From: Granulicatella elegans | GTDB lineage: Bacteria; Bacillota; Bacilli; Lactobacillales; Aerococcaceae | Assembly: GCF_020735385.1 (NCBI RefSeq) | Contig: NZ_CP085953.1 | Span: forward strand, 1,612,001 to 1,676,000 | Reading direction: 5' to 3' | DNA length: 64,000 bases | Shown: in pieces, positions 46,996-57,088 of the stretch | How the letters are laid out: each line of letters opens with the position of its first letter | How positions within the stretch are numbered: position 1 is the stretch's first letter | Made by a program: the position numbers and the translations under genes | Notes under the pieces: model-generated | Database searches by the model: none | Seen by the model: the letters and a program-made list of their open reading frames with translations, nothing else | What the model was told of the DNA's origin: nothing

Positions 46996-47733
46996 TCACT
47001 CTCCTATTACAAAATCTAGTAATTGTTCTACAGAATCTAACACTAACACAGATTGTTCTTTCATTTTGTGGACATCACTCCCACTCGTTAAAACAGCAAT
47101 TCCTCCACCACAATGTTTAGCATATGCCATATCTAAATAAGAATCACCTACATAAAAAATTTCATTCAATGGTACTCCTAATTGCTGACTCGCACCAATG
47201 AGGGAATCTGCCACCGGTTTAGCAGGATATTCATCTGGAGTAGCAACAAAATCAAATAAATGCCAAACTTTCAATATTTCAAAAATTGTTTTTGTAGGGA
47301 TATAACTATCATTTGTGACAACTCCTACTTTGATTCCTTTATGTTTTAATTCAGAAACTAAAAAAGCTACATCGCCAATTGGAACAATCATATCTGGATG
47401 TGCTAATAGATAATTTCTAAAATCTTGCAATACTTCATCATATAAAGCCTTTTTATCAATTGGAAAATAGTTTGCAATCTCGTCTAACATGTCTTCAACT
47501 GTTCCTGAAGCAATGACACTATTGGGAACAATCTCACCTTGAACAATCCCTAATAATTCTATCATCTGCTTAATCGTTATAGCTGAATCTTCTTTGATAT
47601 GTTGCTTTAAAATTTTACGGATGACCATTTCTGTTGGTTCAACCCACAGATTGTCTATATTAGTTAAAGTGCCATCCTTATCAAAAAGAATGGCCTTTAC
47701 TTCGAGATTTCCTTTATTCGTTTGTAATTTCAT
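46996..47733 (-). CDS. HAD superfamily phosphatase
   Basis: This 245-residue Cof-unrelated HAD hydrolase of the PGP/YjjG type has motif I ILFDKDGTLTN (nucleophile and acid/base Asp), motif II VVTND, a Lys in YPAKPVADSLI, and motif IV FYVGDSYLDMAYAKHCG. A helical cap lies between about 25 and 100. The substrate is not predictable; phosphoglycolate or pyrophosphate are family options. AGGAATT precedes the ATG. It lies 8 bp after the ACT-domain gene. Confidence 0.88.
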   Translation of the reverse strand: MKLQTNKGNLEVKAILFDKDGTLTNIDNLWVEPTEMVIRKILKQHIKEDSAITIKQMIELLGIVQGEIVPNSVIASGTVEDMLDEIANYFPIDKKALYDEVLQDFRNYLLAHPDMIVPIGDVAFLVSELKHKGIKVGVVTNDSYIPTKTIFEILKVWHLFDFVATPDEYPAKPVADSLIGASQQLGVPLNEIFYVGDSYLDMAYAKHCGGGIAVLTSGSDVHKMKEQSVLVLDSVEQLLDFVIGE

Positions 47734-47741
47734 TTGAATTC

Positions 47742-48182
47742 CTACTCTACATTTTGTAATTCAACACCGATAATATTATCCATCGCTTCAACTTGCTTTA
47801 AAATCACGGATAAATCAGTCGTTGATTCAGATATATCTAACATTAATTGAACAATCGCTACACTATGGATTGCTAATCCTTGGAATATCGTTAATACATT
47901 CATATTATAACTCGCAAATAAATCTAATATTTTAGCCAATGTTCCTTTTTCATTTTTCATATGAATATTTAACGAAGCTTTTCGCCCATAAGTCACAGAC
48001 GAGAATCCTTGAACTTTTCGATAATACTTATAATAAACACTACGTGAAATTCCTACTAATTTTACTGCTTCTGTAACATCCTTTGCTTGTTTAGTTGCTA
48101 ATAATTCTTTTGCTTTTAGTACTTTAGAAAACACAGGAGGTACAGCATCTGCTGACACTAAAAAATGTTTTTGGTTTTCCAT
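47742..48182 (-). CDS. ACT domain protein, UPF0735/PheB type
   Basis: This encodes 146 residues from the ATG at 48182 (GAGGTG six bases upstream; the GTG at 48191 is part of that site). The N-terminal part is a helix-turn-helix-like segment (VTEAVKLVGISRSVYYKYY). The C-terminal ACT domain (residues about 68-143, SLNIHMKNEKGTLAKILDLF) should bind an amino acid. The family is named PheB-like from B. subtilis, where a role in aromatic amino-acid control was suggested but is not proven. Confidence 0.9.
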   Translation of the reverse strand: MENQKHFLVSADAVPPVFSKVLKAKELLATKQAKDVTEAVKLVGISRSVYYKYYRKVQGFSSVTYGRKASLNIHMKNEKGTLAKILDLFASYNMNVLTIFQGLAIHSVAIVQLMLDISESTTDLSVILKQVEAMDNIIGVELQNVE

Positions 48183-48235
48183 AACTTTCACCTCGGTCTT
48201 ATTGTATACGATACAAGGAGAAAATACTATAATTT

Positions 48236-50740
48236 TTATATAAAATCATAAGGCGTTAACCCTTCCATTCCAATCATTGGATCAATTTCACAAGAATCGA
48301 TTAATGCCATTGTTAAAATAAAAGGTTTCTTATCGGGTGCAACAACTTTTTTGGAATTTACAGAGTAAGTTTCTGTTTCTTCTGCAACGGTACTCTTTTC
48401 AATAACCGTTTGTTGTTTACTTTGTAGGTCCGTAATCAAATCTTTCGTATTTTCTAACGATTCTACTGAACGAATTTCATGACTCTCTTCCTCAATCGTA
48501 AAACTTTCAAAACTATTTCCTACCAATAAATCTTTTAAGCACGTTTGACGTCTTGCACTTTGACGATTTGCAGCTTCTTGGAATGCTTCATATTGCCCAC
48601 ACATAATTAAGAATTTCTTACTTCTTGTTACTGCCGTATACAGTAAATTCCGCTGAAGCATTCGTTGATATTGACCTACCATTGGTAAAATCACCATTTG
48701 GAATTCACTACCTTGTGCTTTATGAATCGAACAACAATAAGCATGCGTCAATTGAATAAAGTCATTGCGTTTATATTCTACTTCTACATGATCAAAGGAT
48801 ACATAGATTTTATCGACTTGATCTTCATTTTCTTTAGCAAATATAATCGCACTAATTTCACCAATATCTCCATTATAAATATTTTCTTCAGCAACATTGA
48901 CTAATTGTAATACTTTATCCCCTACACGGAATACTCGGTCGAATGATTCAATTTCTCGAACTGAATTTCCAATTTTTGGATTTAAAATATTTTGCATCAT
49001 TTTATTAATTTCATGAATACCAGCTTCCCCTTTGTACATTGGAGCTAATACTTGAATATCTTTCTTCTGATAACCTTTTTTAATAGCTTTCACCACAATT
49101 TGTTCAATCACATCTAAAATCTGAGTTGAACGACATGGAATAAAGGTACGGTCTGGTTGGTTTTGAGTAAAGTCCATTGGCAAATTCCCATCTTTAATGG
49201 AGTGTGCTAATGGAACAATACTTGAGGAATCTTTTTGTCTATGAATATGCGTTAATTCAATGGATGGAATCTGATTCGATAATAGTAAATCTGTTAATAC
49301 TTGCCCTGGTCCTACAGAAGGCAATTGATTTTTATCTCCTACAAATAAAATCTTCGTTTTAGCAGGAGTCGCACGAAGCAATCGATTCATTAGCCAAGTA
49401 TCGACCATCGACATCTCATCAATAATTAAAAAGTCACAACTTAACGAACGAGTATCATCGGAATCTTCACCTTCTAATTCAGAATTTTCTTCTGCAGAAA
49501 TTCCTAACATTCGATGAATGGTAGAAGCAGAAATTCCCGTTAACTCATTCATACGCTTCGCTGCCCTTCCAGTTGGAGCCGCTAATTGAATGGCATCAGA
49601 ATCTAATTCAACGTCTTCTAAATAACGATACATTTCTACAACACCATTAATAATCGTTGTTTTCCCCGTTCCAGGTCCTCCTGTTAAAATAAACAAAGAT
49701 TCTTGCATAATTTTACTGAGCGCTTGTTTTTGAGACGCATCATAGATGATGTCAAAGTTCTTTTGAACATGGTGAATTGCTTCTTCTATCTGTTCCTCAG
49801 TATAGTGAGATTTTTTTGACAATTCTAAACGATGTTGAATCGCATTGACAATTCCAATCTCCGCATAATATAACGAAGCTAATGATAAGTGATTTTCTTC
49901 AGAAATAATCATTCCTTCTCGAATTAATTCATTTAACGCATTCACGATTTGATCTGGTTCAATTAGAAACGAACGAGTTTGCTCTAATAATTTTTGAGTT
50001 GCAAGAACAACTTCTTTATCAATTAAAAAGGTATGGCCTTCTTGATAAGATAAATCTCTCACCACAACATAAACAGCACCTTTAATACGATATAAACTAT
50101 CTGCTGCAATCTCTAATTGTTGCGCAATGGCATCAATTCTTCTAAAACCAAGTCCTTCAATGGACTGTAATAACACATATGGATCTTCTTTAAGAATATC
50201 CATTGTTTTCTCTTTATAGAGCATCATAATTTTTTGGGCAAATACTGGAGTAAATCCCATATTCGTCAATTCAAATAAAATACGTTCTGTACCTTGATTT
50301 TCGATAATAATGCTACGAATACTCTCACATTTTTTTGCGGATAATCCTGGAACATTTTTTAAGCAATCATCGTCTTGAATAATTTGCTCAATCGCATTTT
50401 CTCCTAAACAGTCTACGATTTTCATGGCTGTTTTTTCACCAACTCCTGGAAAACGTCCGCTTGAAAAATAAGCAATGAGTCCTTTTTTCCCAGTCGGTTG
50501 ATGTTGTTGATAACTTAAAACAGAAAATTGTTGCCCGTATTTTGGATGCGAAACAACTTTTCCATTAAAACGATAAGGGGAATGATCATGAATGGTGCCA
50601 ATAATTCCTGTTACAACAATCTCATCTGAGTTTAGTTGTACACTACTTTCCTGCACTCGAATTAATAATACTTTGTAAAAATTTTGCGGATTTTCAAAAA
50701 ATGTCGCTAAAACTTCTCCTACAATGTATTCTTCACTCAT
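48236..50740 (-). CDS. recD2: ATP-dependent RecD2-like DNA helicase
   Basis: This 834-residue helicase has an N-terminal OB-like domain and helix-hairpin-helix units (about 90-210, GVGEKTAMKIVDCL and VPGLSAKKCESI), the RecD2-specific part. A SF1B motor follows with Walker A GGPGTGKTTI (near 355), DEMSMVDTWL, GDKNQLPSVGPG, and motif VI YTAVTRSKKFLIMCG. RecD2 works without RecBC in Gram-positives, in mismatch repair and fork maintenance. It follows mnmA by 25 bp. The C-terminal 100 residues are poorly conserved and acidic. Confidence 0.95.
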   Translation of the reverse strand: MSEEYIVGEVLATFFENPQNFYKVLLIRVQESSVQLNSDEIVVTGIIGTIHDHSPYRFNGKVVSHPKYGQQFSVLSYQQHQPTGKKGLIAYFSSGRFPGVGEKTAMKIVDCLGENAIEQIIQDDDCLKNVPGLSAKKCESIRSIIIENQGTERILFELTNMGFTPVFAQKIMMLYKEKTMDILKEDPYVLLQSIEGLGFRRIDAIAQQLEIAADSLYRIKGAVYVVVRDLSYQEGHTFLIDKEVVLATQKLLEQTRSFLIEPDQIVNALNELIREGMIISEENHLSLASLYYAEIGIVNAIQHRLELSKKSHYTEEQIEEAIHHVQKNFDIIYDASQKQALSKIMQESLFILTGGPGTGKTTIINGVVEMYRYLEDVELDSDAIQLAAPTGRAAKRMNELTGISASTIHRMLGISAEENSELEGEDSDDTRSLSCDFLIIDEMSMVDTWLMNRLLRATPAKTKILFVGDKNQLPSVGPGQVLTDLLLSNQIPSIELTHIHRQKDSSSIVPLAHSIKDGNLPMDFTQNQPDRTFIPCRSTQILDVIEQIVVKAIKKGYQKKDIQVLAPMYKGEAGIHEINKMMQNILNPKIGNSVREIESFDRVFRVGDKVLQLVNVAEENIYNGDIGEISAIIFAKENEDQVDKIYVSFDHVEVEYKRNDFIQLTHAYCCSIHKAQGSEFQMVILPMVGQYQRMLQRNLLYTAVTRSKKFLIMCGQYEAFQEAANRQSARRQTCLKDLLVGNSFESFTIEEESHEIRSVESLENTKDLITDLQSKQQTVIEKSTVAEETETYSVNSKKVVAPDKKPFILTMALIDSCEIDPMIGMEGLTPYDFI

Positions 50741-50765
50741 GACTTCCCCTCTTTTCTATCAATTA

Positions 50766-51890
<1,125 letters not shown>

Positions 51891-52039
51891 TCATTCACCA
51901 TCATTTCTAATTTTTCTCTTTTTTAACGATTTGAAGGTCGCTGTATCAATTTTATATCATTTTCTAAAAATTTTTTCAAAAAATTTTTCTCAAAATCTTC
52001 TTAAATACGATAACGATAGGATTTTTTCCTTATATACAT

Positions 52040-52068
52040 TTGACAAATAAATTTATTTTCACTACAAT
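52040..52068 (+). promoter_or_regulatory. Promoter of the small XRE gene
   Basis: TTGACA and TACAAT are separated by 17 bp, 30 bp before the ATG. It is among the best consensus promoters in the window. Confidence 0.75.
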
Positions 52069-52097
52069 TATTATTAATAAAAGGGGGGCATAAGTGT

Positions 52098-52343
52098 ATG
52101 ATAATATCTTTACGAGCAGCGCGGGTTAATCGTAATTTAACACTCTTAGAAGCCGCCAAACACCTAAAAATTAATAAAGATACTTTAACGAAGTATGAAA
52201 AAGATTCTACGAATCTTCCATACTCTTTAAGTAAACGCATGCAGGAACTCTATGAGATTCCAGGCGAAAATCTTTATTTTGGCGATACTTTAAGCTTCGT
52301 GGCGCAGTTTAAGCCACTCCCTCACGAAGAAGATCAACACTAG
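52098..52343 (+). CDS. XRE-family helix-turn-helix regulator
   Basis: This 81-residue protein is a single Cro/CI-type DNA-binding domain (LRAARVNRNLTLLEAAKHL, then INKDTLTKYEKDSTNLP). The tail ends ENLYFGDTLSF, typical of Lactobacillales stand-alone XRE proteins. GGGGGG lies nine bases before the ATG. It is divergent from mnmA and convergent with DUF1831, sharing a bidirectional terminator with the latter. Its targets are unknown; the strong promoter suggests steady expression. Confidence 0.83.
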   Translation: MIISLRAARVNRNLTLLEAAKHLKINKDTLTKYEKDSTNLPYSLSKRMQELYEIPGENLYFGDTLSFVAQFKPLPHEEDQH

Positions 52344-52372
52344 TGATTGGAATACCTTCCCGTGCTATGTAT

Positions 52373-52408
52373 AAAAACGAGACAGAGTAAACTCTGTCTC
52401 GTTTTTTT
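52373..52408. terminator. Bidirectional intrinsic terminator
   Basis: The perfect stem AAAAACGAGACAGAGT/ACTCTGTCTCGTTTTT has a short loop. It carries A- and T-tracts on both sides and serves the plus-strand XRE gene and the minus-strand DUF1831 gene. Confidence 0.9.
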
Positions 52409-52748
52409 ATACTTCTTCTAACACGCCACGTTCTACTAATCCTTCTAGAATAAATTCTAGTTTTTCAATCGCATATGCGTTTTTTTCATTTCCATATAAT
52501 TGAACAGTTTGAAGTCCATCTTTTGTTGTTGTTGAAATTTTTAATTGTTTCATTGCTTTATCCACTGAAACTTTTAATTTTAATCCACGATGTCCAACTA
52601 CTAAGTCATCTAAACTGCGAATGAATTGAAAATTTCCAGATTTTGTTTCGACAAATCCATTATCTCTTAATGTATATCCTTTTACAGTTGGAGATACACG
52701 ATACACATGATTTGAATGTTTTAATGTTGCTGTTTGAGTAAATGCCAT
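52407..52748 (-). CDS. DUF1831 domain protein
   Basis: This encodes 113 residues from the ATG at 52748, with AAAGGAAG upstream. It is a single-domain soluble protein of the Lactobacillales-specific DUF1831 family (start MAFTQTATLKHSNHVYRVSP, later GNFQFIRSLDDLV). The function is unknown. In related genomes it lies with the cysteine desulfurase and mnmA genes, as here (40 bp after iscS), so a role near tRNA thiolation is plausible but unproven. Confidence 0.82.
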   Translation of the reverse strand: MAFTQTATLKHSNHVYRVSPTVKGYTLRDNGFVETKSGNFQFIRSLDDLVVGHRGLKLKVSVDKAMKQLKISTTTKDGLQTVQLYGNEKNAYAIEKLEFILEGLVERGVLEEV

Positions 52749-52788
52749 ATCAACACTTCCTTTCATCACTTTCTACTAGTTTAGCATA

Positions 52789-53916
52789 CTATGGACGTTT
52801 AATCGAGGATATTGAGGAAATAAATGCATCAATATCTTCCGTAGTTGTCTCTCCTCCAAAGGATAAACGAACAGATTCACTCACTCTACTCTTATTTTCT
52901 GGATACATGAGTGATAATACAGGACTTGGTTCTAAACTTCCTGCAGAACATGCCGAACCTGCTGATACAGCTACTTGGTGTAAATCACACATAATTAATG
53001 TTTGACTTGCAGGAATTCCTTTTAACCAAACATTACAAATATGCGGACTCTTTCTCCATTCATCCCCATTTATTTCAAAAGGAATTTGGCGAACCGTTAA
53101 TTGTTCTTGTAAATACTTTGATAATTCAAGGTATCTGTTCTTTTTCTCATTTCTAGTTTCAATGGCCAATGCCAAAGCCTTTTGGAAACCAACAATATAA
53201 GGAACATTTTCAGTTCCTGCTCTCCATCCTTGTTCTTGTCCGCCACCTTTAATGAGTGCATGAATTGGTGCATCATTCTTCTTATATAAGAATCCAATTC
53301 CTTTCGGCGCATGAATTTTATGCCCTGAAGCAGATAAATAATCAATGTGAGCAGCCGTTACATCAATTTCTTCTTGAGCGAATGCCTGAACTGCATCTGT
53401 ATGGAAATAAGCAGAATGTTCCACTAATAACTCACCTATTTCTAGAATCGGTTGATACGCTCCTGTTTCATTATTAACCGTCATAATCGATACTAAACAA
53501 GTATTTTCTGTTAAAGCTTCTTCCACTTGTTTAACAGATATACACCCTGACTCATCAGGAACTAACACAATAATCGTGAATCCTAATTTTTCAGCATGAG
53601 CAGCAGATTTTTTAACCGAGGGATGCTCGATTCCTGAAATGATGATTTCTCCTTTTTCTTCTGAAAATTGCTGACAAATCGATTCAAACACTAAATTATT
53701 CGCTTCAGATCCTGAACCTGTAAAAATAATGGAATCAGTCGTAGCAGCGTGTAATTCTTGCAATATATCTTTTTTAGTTGCTTGAATCTTTTGTTTTTGA
53801 CTACGACCGATTTGGTAAACACTAGAAGGATTGCCAAAATATGCCATTTCTTCAAAAATTGCCTTTTTTACTTCCTCTACAACCGGTGTAGTAGCAGCAT
53901 AATCTAAATAATGCAA
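52789..53916 (-). CDS. Cysteine desulfurase (NifS/IscS-like)
   Basis: This 375-residue PLP enzyme takes sulphur from cysteine. The start is a TTG with AAAGGA upstream and the protein begins HYLDYAATTPV. The PLP Lys lies in SASGHKIHAPKG, the His in VSIMTVNNETGAYQP is replaced by context residues typical of group I, and the catalytic Cys is in SAGSACSAGS. Together with MnmA downstream it probably forms the tRNA thiolation route. It is divergent from rarA, sharing a 130-bp intergenic region. Confidence 0.94.
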   Translation of the reverse strand: MHYLDYAATTPVVEEVKKAIFEEMAYFGNPSSVYQIGRSQKQKIQATKKDILQELHAATTDSIIFTGSGSEANNLVFESICQQFSEEKGEIIISGIEHPSVKKSAAHAEKLGFTIIVLVPDESGCISVKQVEEALTENTCLVSIMTVNNETGAYQPILEIGELLVEHSAYFHTDAVQAFAQEEIDVTAAHIDYLSASGHKIHAPKGIGFLYKKNDAPIHALIKGGGQEQGWRAGTENVPYIVGFQKALALAIETRNEKKNRYLELSKYLQEQLTVRQIPFEINGDEWRKSPHICNVWLKGIPASQTLIMCDLHQVAVSAGSACSAGSLEPSPVLSLMYPENKSRVSESVRLSFGGETTTEDIDAFISSISSIKRP

Positions 53917-53985
53917 CTCTATCGTCCTTTCTTTATTTTCTACTCTTACTAGTATAGTATATTTTTCAAAATAAGGTAACTATTT

Positions 53986-54014
53986 TTGACTCACGTAAGT
54001 ATGGAAACTATGCT
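53986..54014 (+). promoter_or_regulatory. Promoter of rarA
   Basis: TTGACT and TATGCT are separated by 17 bp, 31 bp before the ATG. TATACT on the minus strand at about 53954-53959 could be the -10 of the divergent desulfurase gene. Confidence 0.5.
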
Positions 54015-54045
54015 ACAATAGAAATGATAGAAAGTGAGGAGAATT

Positions 54046-55308
54046 ATGAAAAATCAACCATTAGCATACAGAATGAGACCCACTTGCTTAGAAGAAGTTG
54101 TCGGACAACAACATTTAGTAGCACCTGGAAAAATTATTGCTCGAATGATTGCCGCCAAACAACTCTCTTCTATGATATTATATGGCCCTCCTGGAATTGG
54201 CAAAACAAGTATTGCCAGTGCCATTGCTGGAACGACAAAGTATGCCTTTCGAACATTAAATGCTGCCACAGATACAAAAAAAGAATTACAAATTGTCATT
54301 GAAGAAGCAAAAATGAGCGGAACAGTCATTCTATTACTAGATGAAATTCACCGCTTGGATAAACCAAAACAAGATTTCCTTCTTCCACACTTAGAAAATG
54401 GACGTGTCATTTTAATAGGAGCCACTACTGAAAATCCATATATTGCCATTAACCCAGCTATTCGTAGTCGAACACAAATTTTCGAACTCATCCCACTTAC
54501 ACCAGAAGAAATTCATCAAGCACTCAAACGGGCATTAACCGATGAAACAAAGGGATTAGGAAAATATGATGTAGAAATCGAAGACGGAGCGATGCATACA
54601 TTAACGCATTTTTCAAATGGAGATGTGAGAAGTTCACTAAACGCTTTAGAATTAGCTGTGAAATCTACCCCAGAAAATGAAGACGGGAAAATCATTATTA
54701 CAGAAGAAATCGCAGGAAACTGTCTACAAAGAAAAGTATTCGCCCATGATAAAAACGGAGATCAACATTATGATGTCATCTCCGCTTTCCAAAAATCAAT
54801 TCGAGGAAGTGATGTAAATGCAGCACTACACTATATGGCAAGACTCATCGAAGCAGGAGAACTCATTACATTAATCAGACGATTATTAGTCATTGCTTAT
54901 GAAGATATCGGATTAGCAAACCCAGCAGGAGCAAGTCGAGCCGTATTAGCCGTACAAGCTGCCGAAAAACTCGGCTTACCCGAAGCAAGAATCCCACTTG
55001 CGAATGCAGTGATTGAATTAGCCCTCTCCCCTAAATCAAACACAGCAATGCTCTCCATTGATGCAGCACTCTCAGATGTTAGACAAGGAAAATCAGGAAA
55101 CATCCCTTCCCACTTACAAGATGCACATTATCAAGGAGCCCAAAAATTAGGACGAGGAATGAATTATCAATACCCACATAACTATCCAAACCACTGGGTA
55201 AAACAACAATACTTACCGGACACACTCAAATATACACAATACTTCCACCCAGACCCAACTTCGAAATTCGAAGAAGCGTTGAAGGAACAGTATAAAAAGT
55301 TTCAATAA
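54046..55308 (+). CDS. rarA: Replication-associated recombination protein A (RarA/MgsA)
   Basis: This 420-residue clamp-loader-like AAA+ ATPase is read from the ATG at 54046, preceded by GTGAGGAG. The first residues (PLAYRMRPTCLEEVVGQQHL) are typical. Walker A is GPPGIGKT (47-54), Walker B is LLLDEIHRLDK, sensor 1 is IGATTENP, and the tetramerisation C-domain (from about 250) contains AYEDIGLANP. It acts at stalled forks. It is the last plus-strand gene before the CRISPR array and has its own terminator. Confidence 0.96.
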   Translation: MKNQPLAYRMRPTCLEEVVGQQHLVAPGKIIARMIAAKQLSSMILYGPPGIGKTSIASAIAGTTKYAFRTLNAATDTKKELQIVIEEAKMSGTVILLLDEIHRLDKPKQDFLLPHLENGRVILIGATTENPYIAINPAIRSRTQIFELIPLTPEEIHQALKRALTDETKGLGKYDVEIEDGAMHTLTHFSNGDVRSSLNALELAVKSTPENEDGKIIITEEIAGNCLQRKVFAHDKNGDQHYDVISAFQKSIRGSDVNAALHYMARLIEAGELITLIRRLLVIAYEDIGLANPAGASRAVLAVQAAEKLGLPEARIPLANAVIELALSPKSNTAMLSIDAALSDVRQGKSGNIPSHLQDAHYQGAQKLGRGMNYQYPHNYPNHWVKQQYLPDTLKYTQYFHPDPTSKFEEALKEQYKKFQ

Positions 55309-55317
55309 ATGGAAATA

Positions 55318-55352
55318 TCCCCCGACAAGAAATTCTTGCGGGGGAATGTTTT
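55318..55352 (+). terminator. Intrinsic terminator after rarA
   Basis: TCCCCCGACAAGAA and its near-inverse TTCTTGCGGGGGA form a GC-rich hairpin followed by ATGTTTTC, 10 bp after the rarA stop. The next 115 bp, up to the array, hold nothing recognisable. Confidence 0.75.
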
Positions 55353-55469
55353 CATTAGTCACTATCATTCAAATCAGTAATCATAGTCCATTTCTTTTTT
55401 TAAACTATCAAACCAAAATCTCTATCACTACATTTCTCAAATTTTTATCTACTAAACCACAACGTCCAT

Positions 55470-57023
55470 CTAATATAGTTACTTAAATCTTGAGAGTACA
55501 AAAACTTAGCGGATTTCAAATTGATTTACTAGAGGGTTTTATAGTTACTTAAATCTTGAGAGTACAAAAACAATCATATTCGTAAGTTTTAAGTTTATTA
55601 AGTTTTATAGTTACTTAAATCTTGAGAGTACAAAAACTCGATGAAGGAGATAAACCTAAATCAGTTTGTTTTATAGTTACTTAAATCTTGAGAGTACAAA
55701 AACGCATCAAAACCTAAATCTTTATAGACCTGTGTTTTATAGTTACTTAAATCTTGAGAGTACAAAAACATGGGCAACGCTCTTGCATTCTCTCTAAAAG
55801 TTTTATAGTTACTTAAATCTTGAGAGTACAAAAACTGGCTCAAATGATTATTGAAGAATTACAAGGTTTTATAGTTACTTAAATCTTGAGAGTACAAAAA
55901 CGTAGAAGGTTGGTGTCATATAACTAAAGAAGTTTTATAGTTACTTAAATCTTGAGAGTACAAAAACCGTAAAGTGTGCGGTCTGCCGACAGCTTGAGTT
56001 TTATAGTTACTTAAATCTTGAGAGTACAAAAACAACTGAGCGTTCTTATCGATTTCATCTTGTGTTTTATAGTTACTTAAATCTTGAGAGTACAAAAACC
56101 TAATGAAATAAGCTCTGCTAACTCATACTGTTTTATAGTTACTTAAATCTTGAGAGTACAAAAACGCATAGTATCTGGGGACCCAAATACAACTTGTTTT
56201 ATAGTTACTTAAATCTTGAGAGTACAAAAACTTGACGAATTGGAGAATCTGAATGAAGTACGTTTTATAGTTACTTAAATCTTGAGAGTACAAAAACCTT
56301 TAATCAAGCCTACATAGTCAATAACAGGTTTTATAGTTACTTAAATCTTGAGAGTACAAAAACATGTGATAAGTATACACCTTTGACATCTTGGTTTTAT
56401 AGTTACTTAAATCTTGAGAGTACAAAAACATGAGTCGTTAAAACTAGAATTAGAAGAATGTTTTATAGTTACTTAAATCTTGAGAGTACAAAAACTATAT
56501 TTGAAAAAAGTTTTTTAAATAAGTAGTTTTATAGTTACTTAAATCTTGAGAGTACAAAAACGTACTATTATAAGCGTACGCTTTTAAATTGGTTTTATAG
56601 TTACTTAAATCTTGAGAGTACAAAAACAAACTGCTATAGTTGTTCTCATATGGGGGCGTTTTATAGTTACTTAAATCTTGAGAGTACAAAAACATATTAT
56701 ATCGTGATATAATCATATTGTCAGTTTTATAGTTACTTAAATCTTGAGAGTACAAAAACAAAGTTCGTATTTTGATGTGTTATCTGTTAGTTTTATAGTT
56801 ACTTAAATCTTGAGAGTACAAAAACGTAGTATACAGGAATATAAAACTATTTCAAGTTTTATAGTTACTTAAATCTTGAGAGTACAAAAACATAGATTAG
56901 CAACTTTCTTTTCAATCTCTTGTTTTATAGTTACTTAAATCTTGAGAGTACAAAAACATAAAGACTTACCAGTACCACCGCCACCAGGTTTTATAGTTAC
57001 TTAAATCTTGAGAGTACAAAAAC
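55470..57023 (-). CRISPR. Type II-A CRISPR array, 24 repeats and 23 spacers
   Basis: The repeat is 36 bp and reads GTTTTTGTACTCTCAAG... on the minus strand, the transcribed strand judged by leader and tracrRNA. It differs from the S. thermophilus CRISPR1 repeat only near its 3' end. All 23 spacers are 30 bp, giving a strict 66-bp period over 1,554 bp. The leader-distal repeat (55470-55505) has three mismatches at its 3' end, the usual mark of an ancestral end. The newest spacer is at 56958-56987. No duplicate spacer was seen. Spurious frames across the repeats (FLYSQDLSNYKT) are not genes. Confidence 0.98.
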
Positions 57024-57088
57024 CTCAAATAAAAAATTCGGATTTTTATCTCTCATGTTCATTATATAATTCCTAACTCAATTGTCAA
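57024..57088 (-). promoter_or_regulatory. CRISPR leader with promoter and ATTTGAG anchor
   Basis: On the minus strand TTGACA (57083-57088) and TATAAT (57061-57066) are separated by 16 bp and drive the array. The -35 overlaps the csn2 stop codon. The leader ends ATTTGAG right at the first repeat. That is the leader-anchoring sequence recognised by Cas1-Cas2 in type II-A systems, known from S. thermophilus work. Confidence 0.85.

Noticed and set aside
55661-56761. Frames encoding repeated FLYSQDLSNYKT peptides
   Set aside because: They are translations of the CRISPR repeat in a frame without stops; the 66-bp period comes from repeat plus spacer, not from a gene.
55506-56987. Spacers targeting this same window
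   Set aside because: By eye I found no spacer matching other parts of the 64 kb, although a full 30-mer search on both strands would be needed to exclude it.
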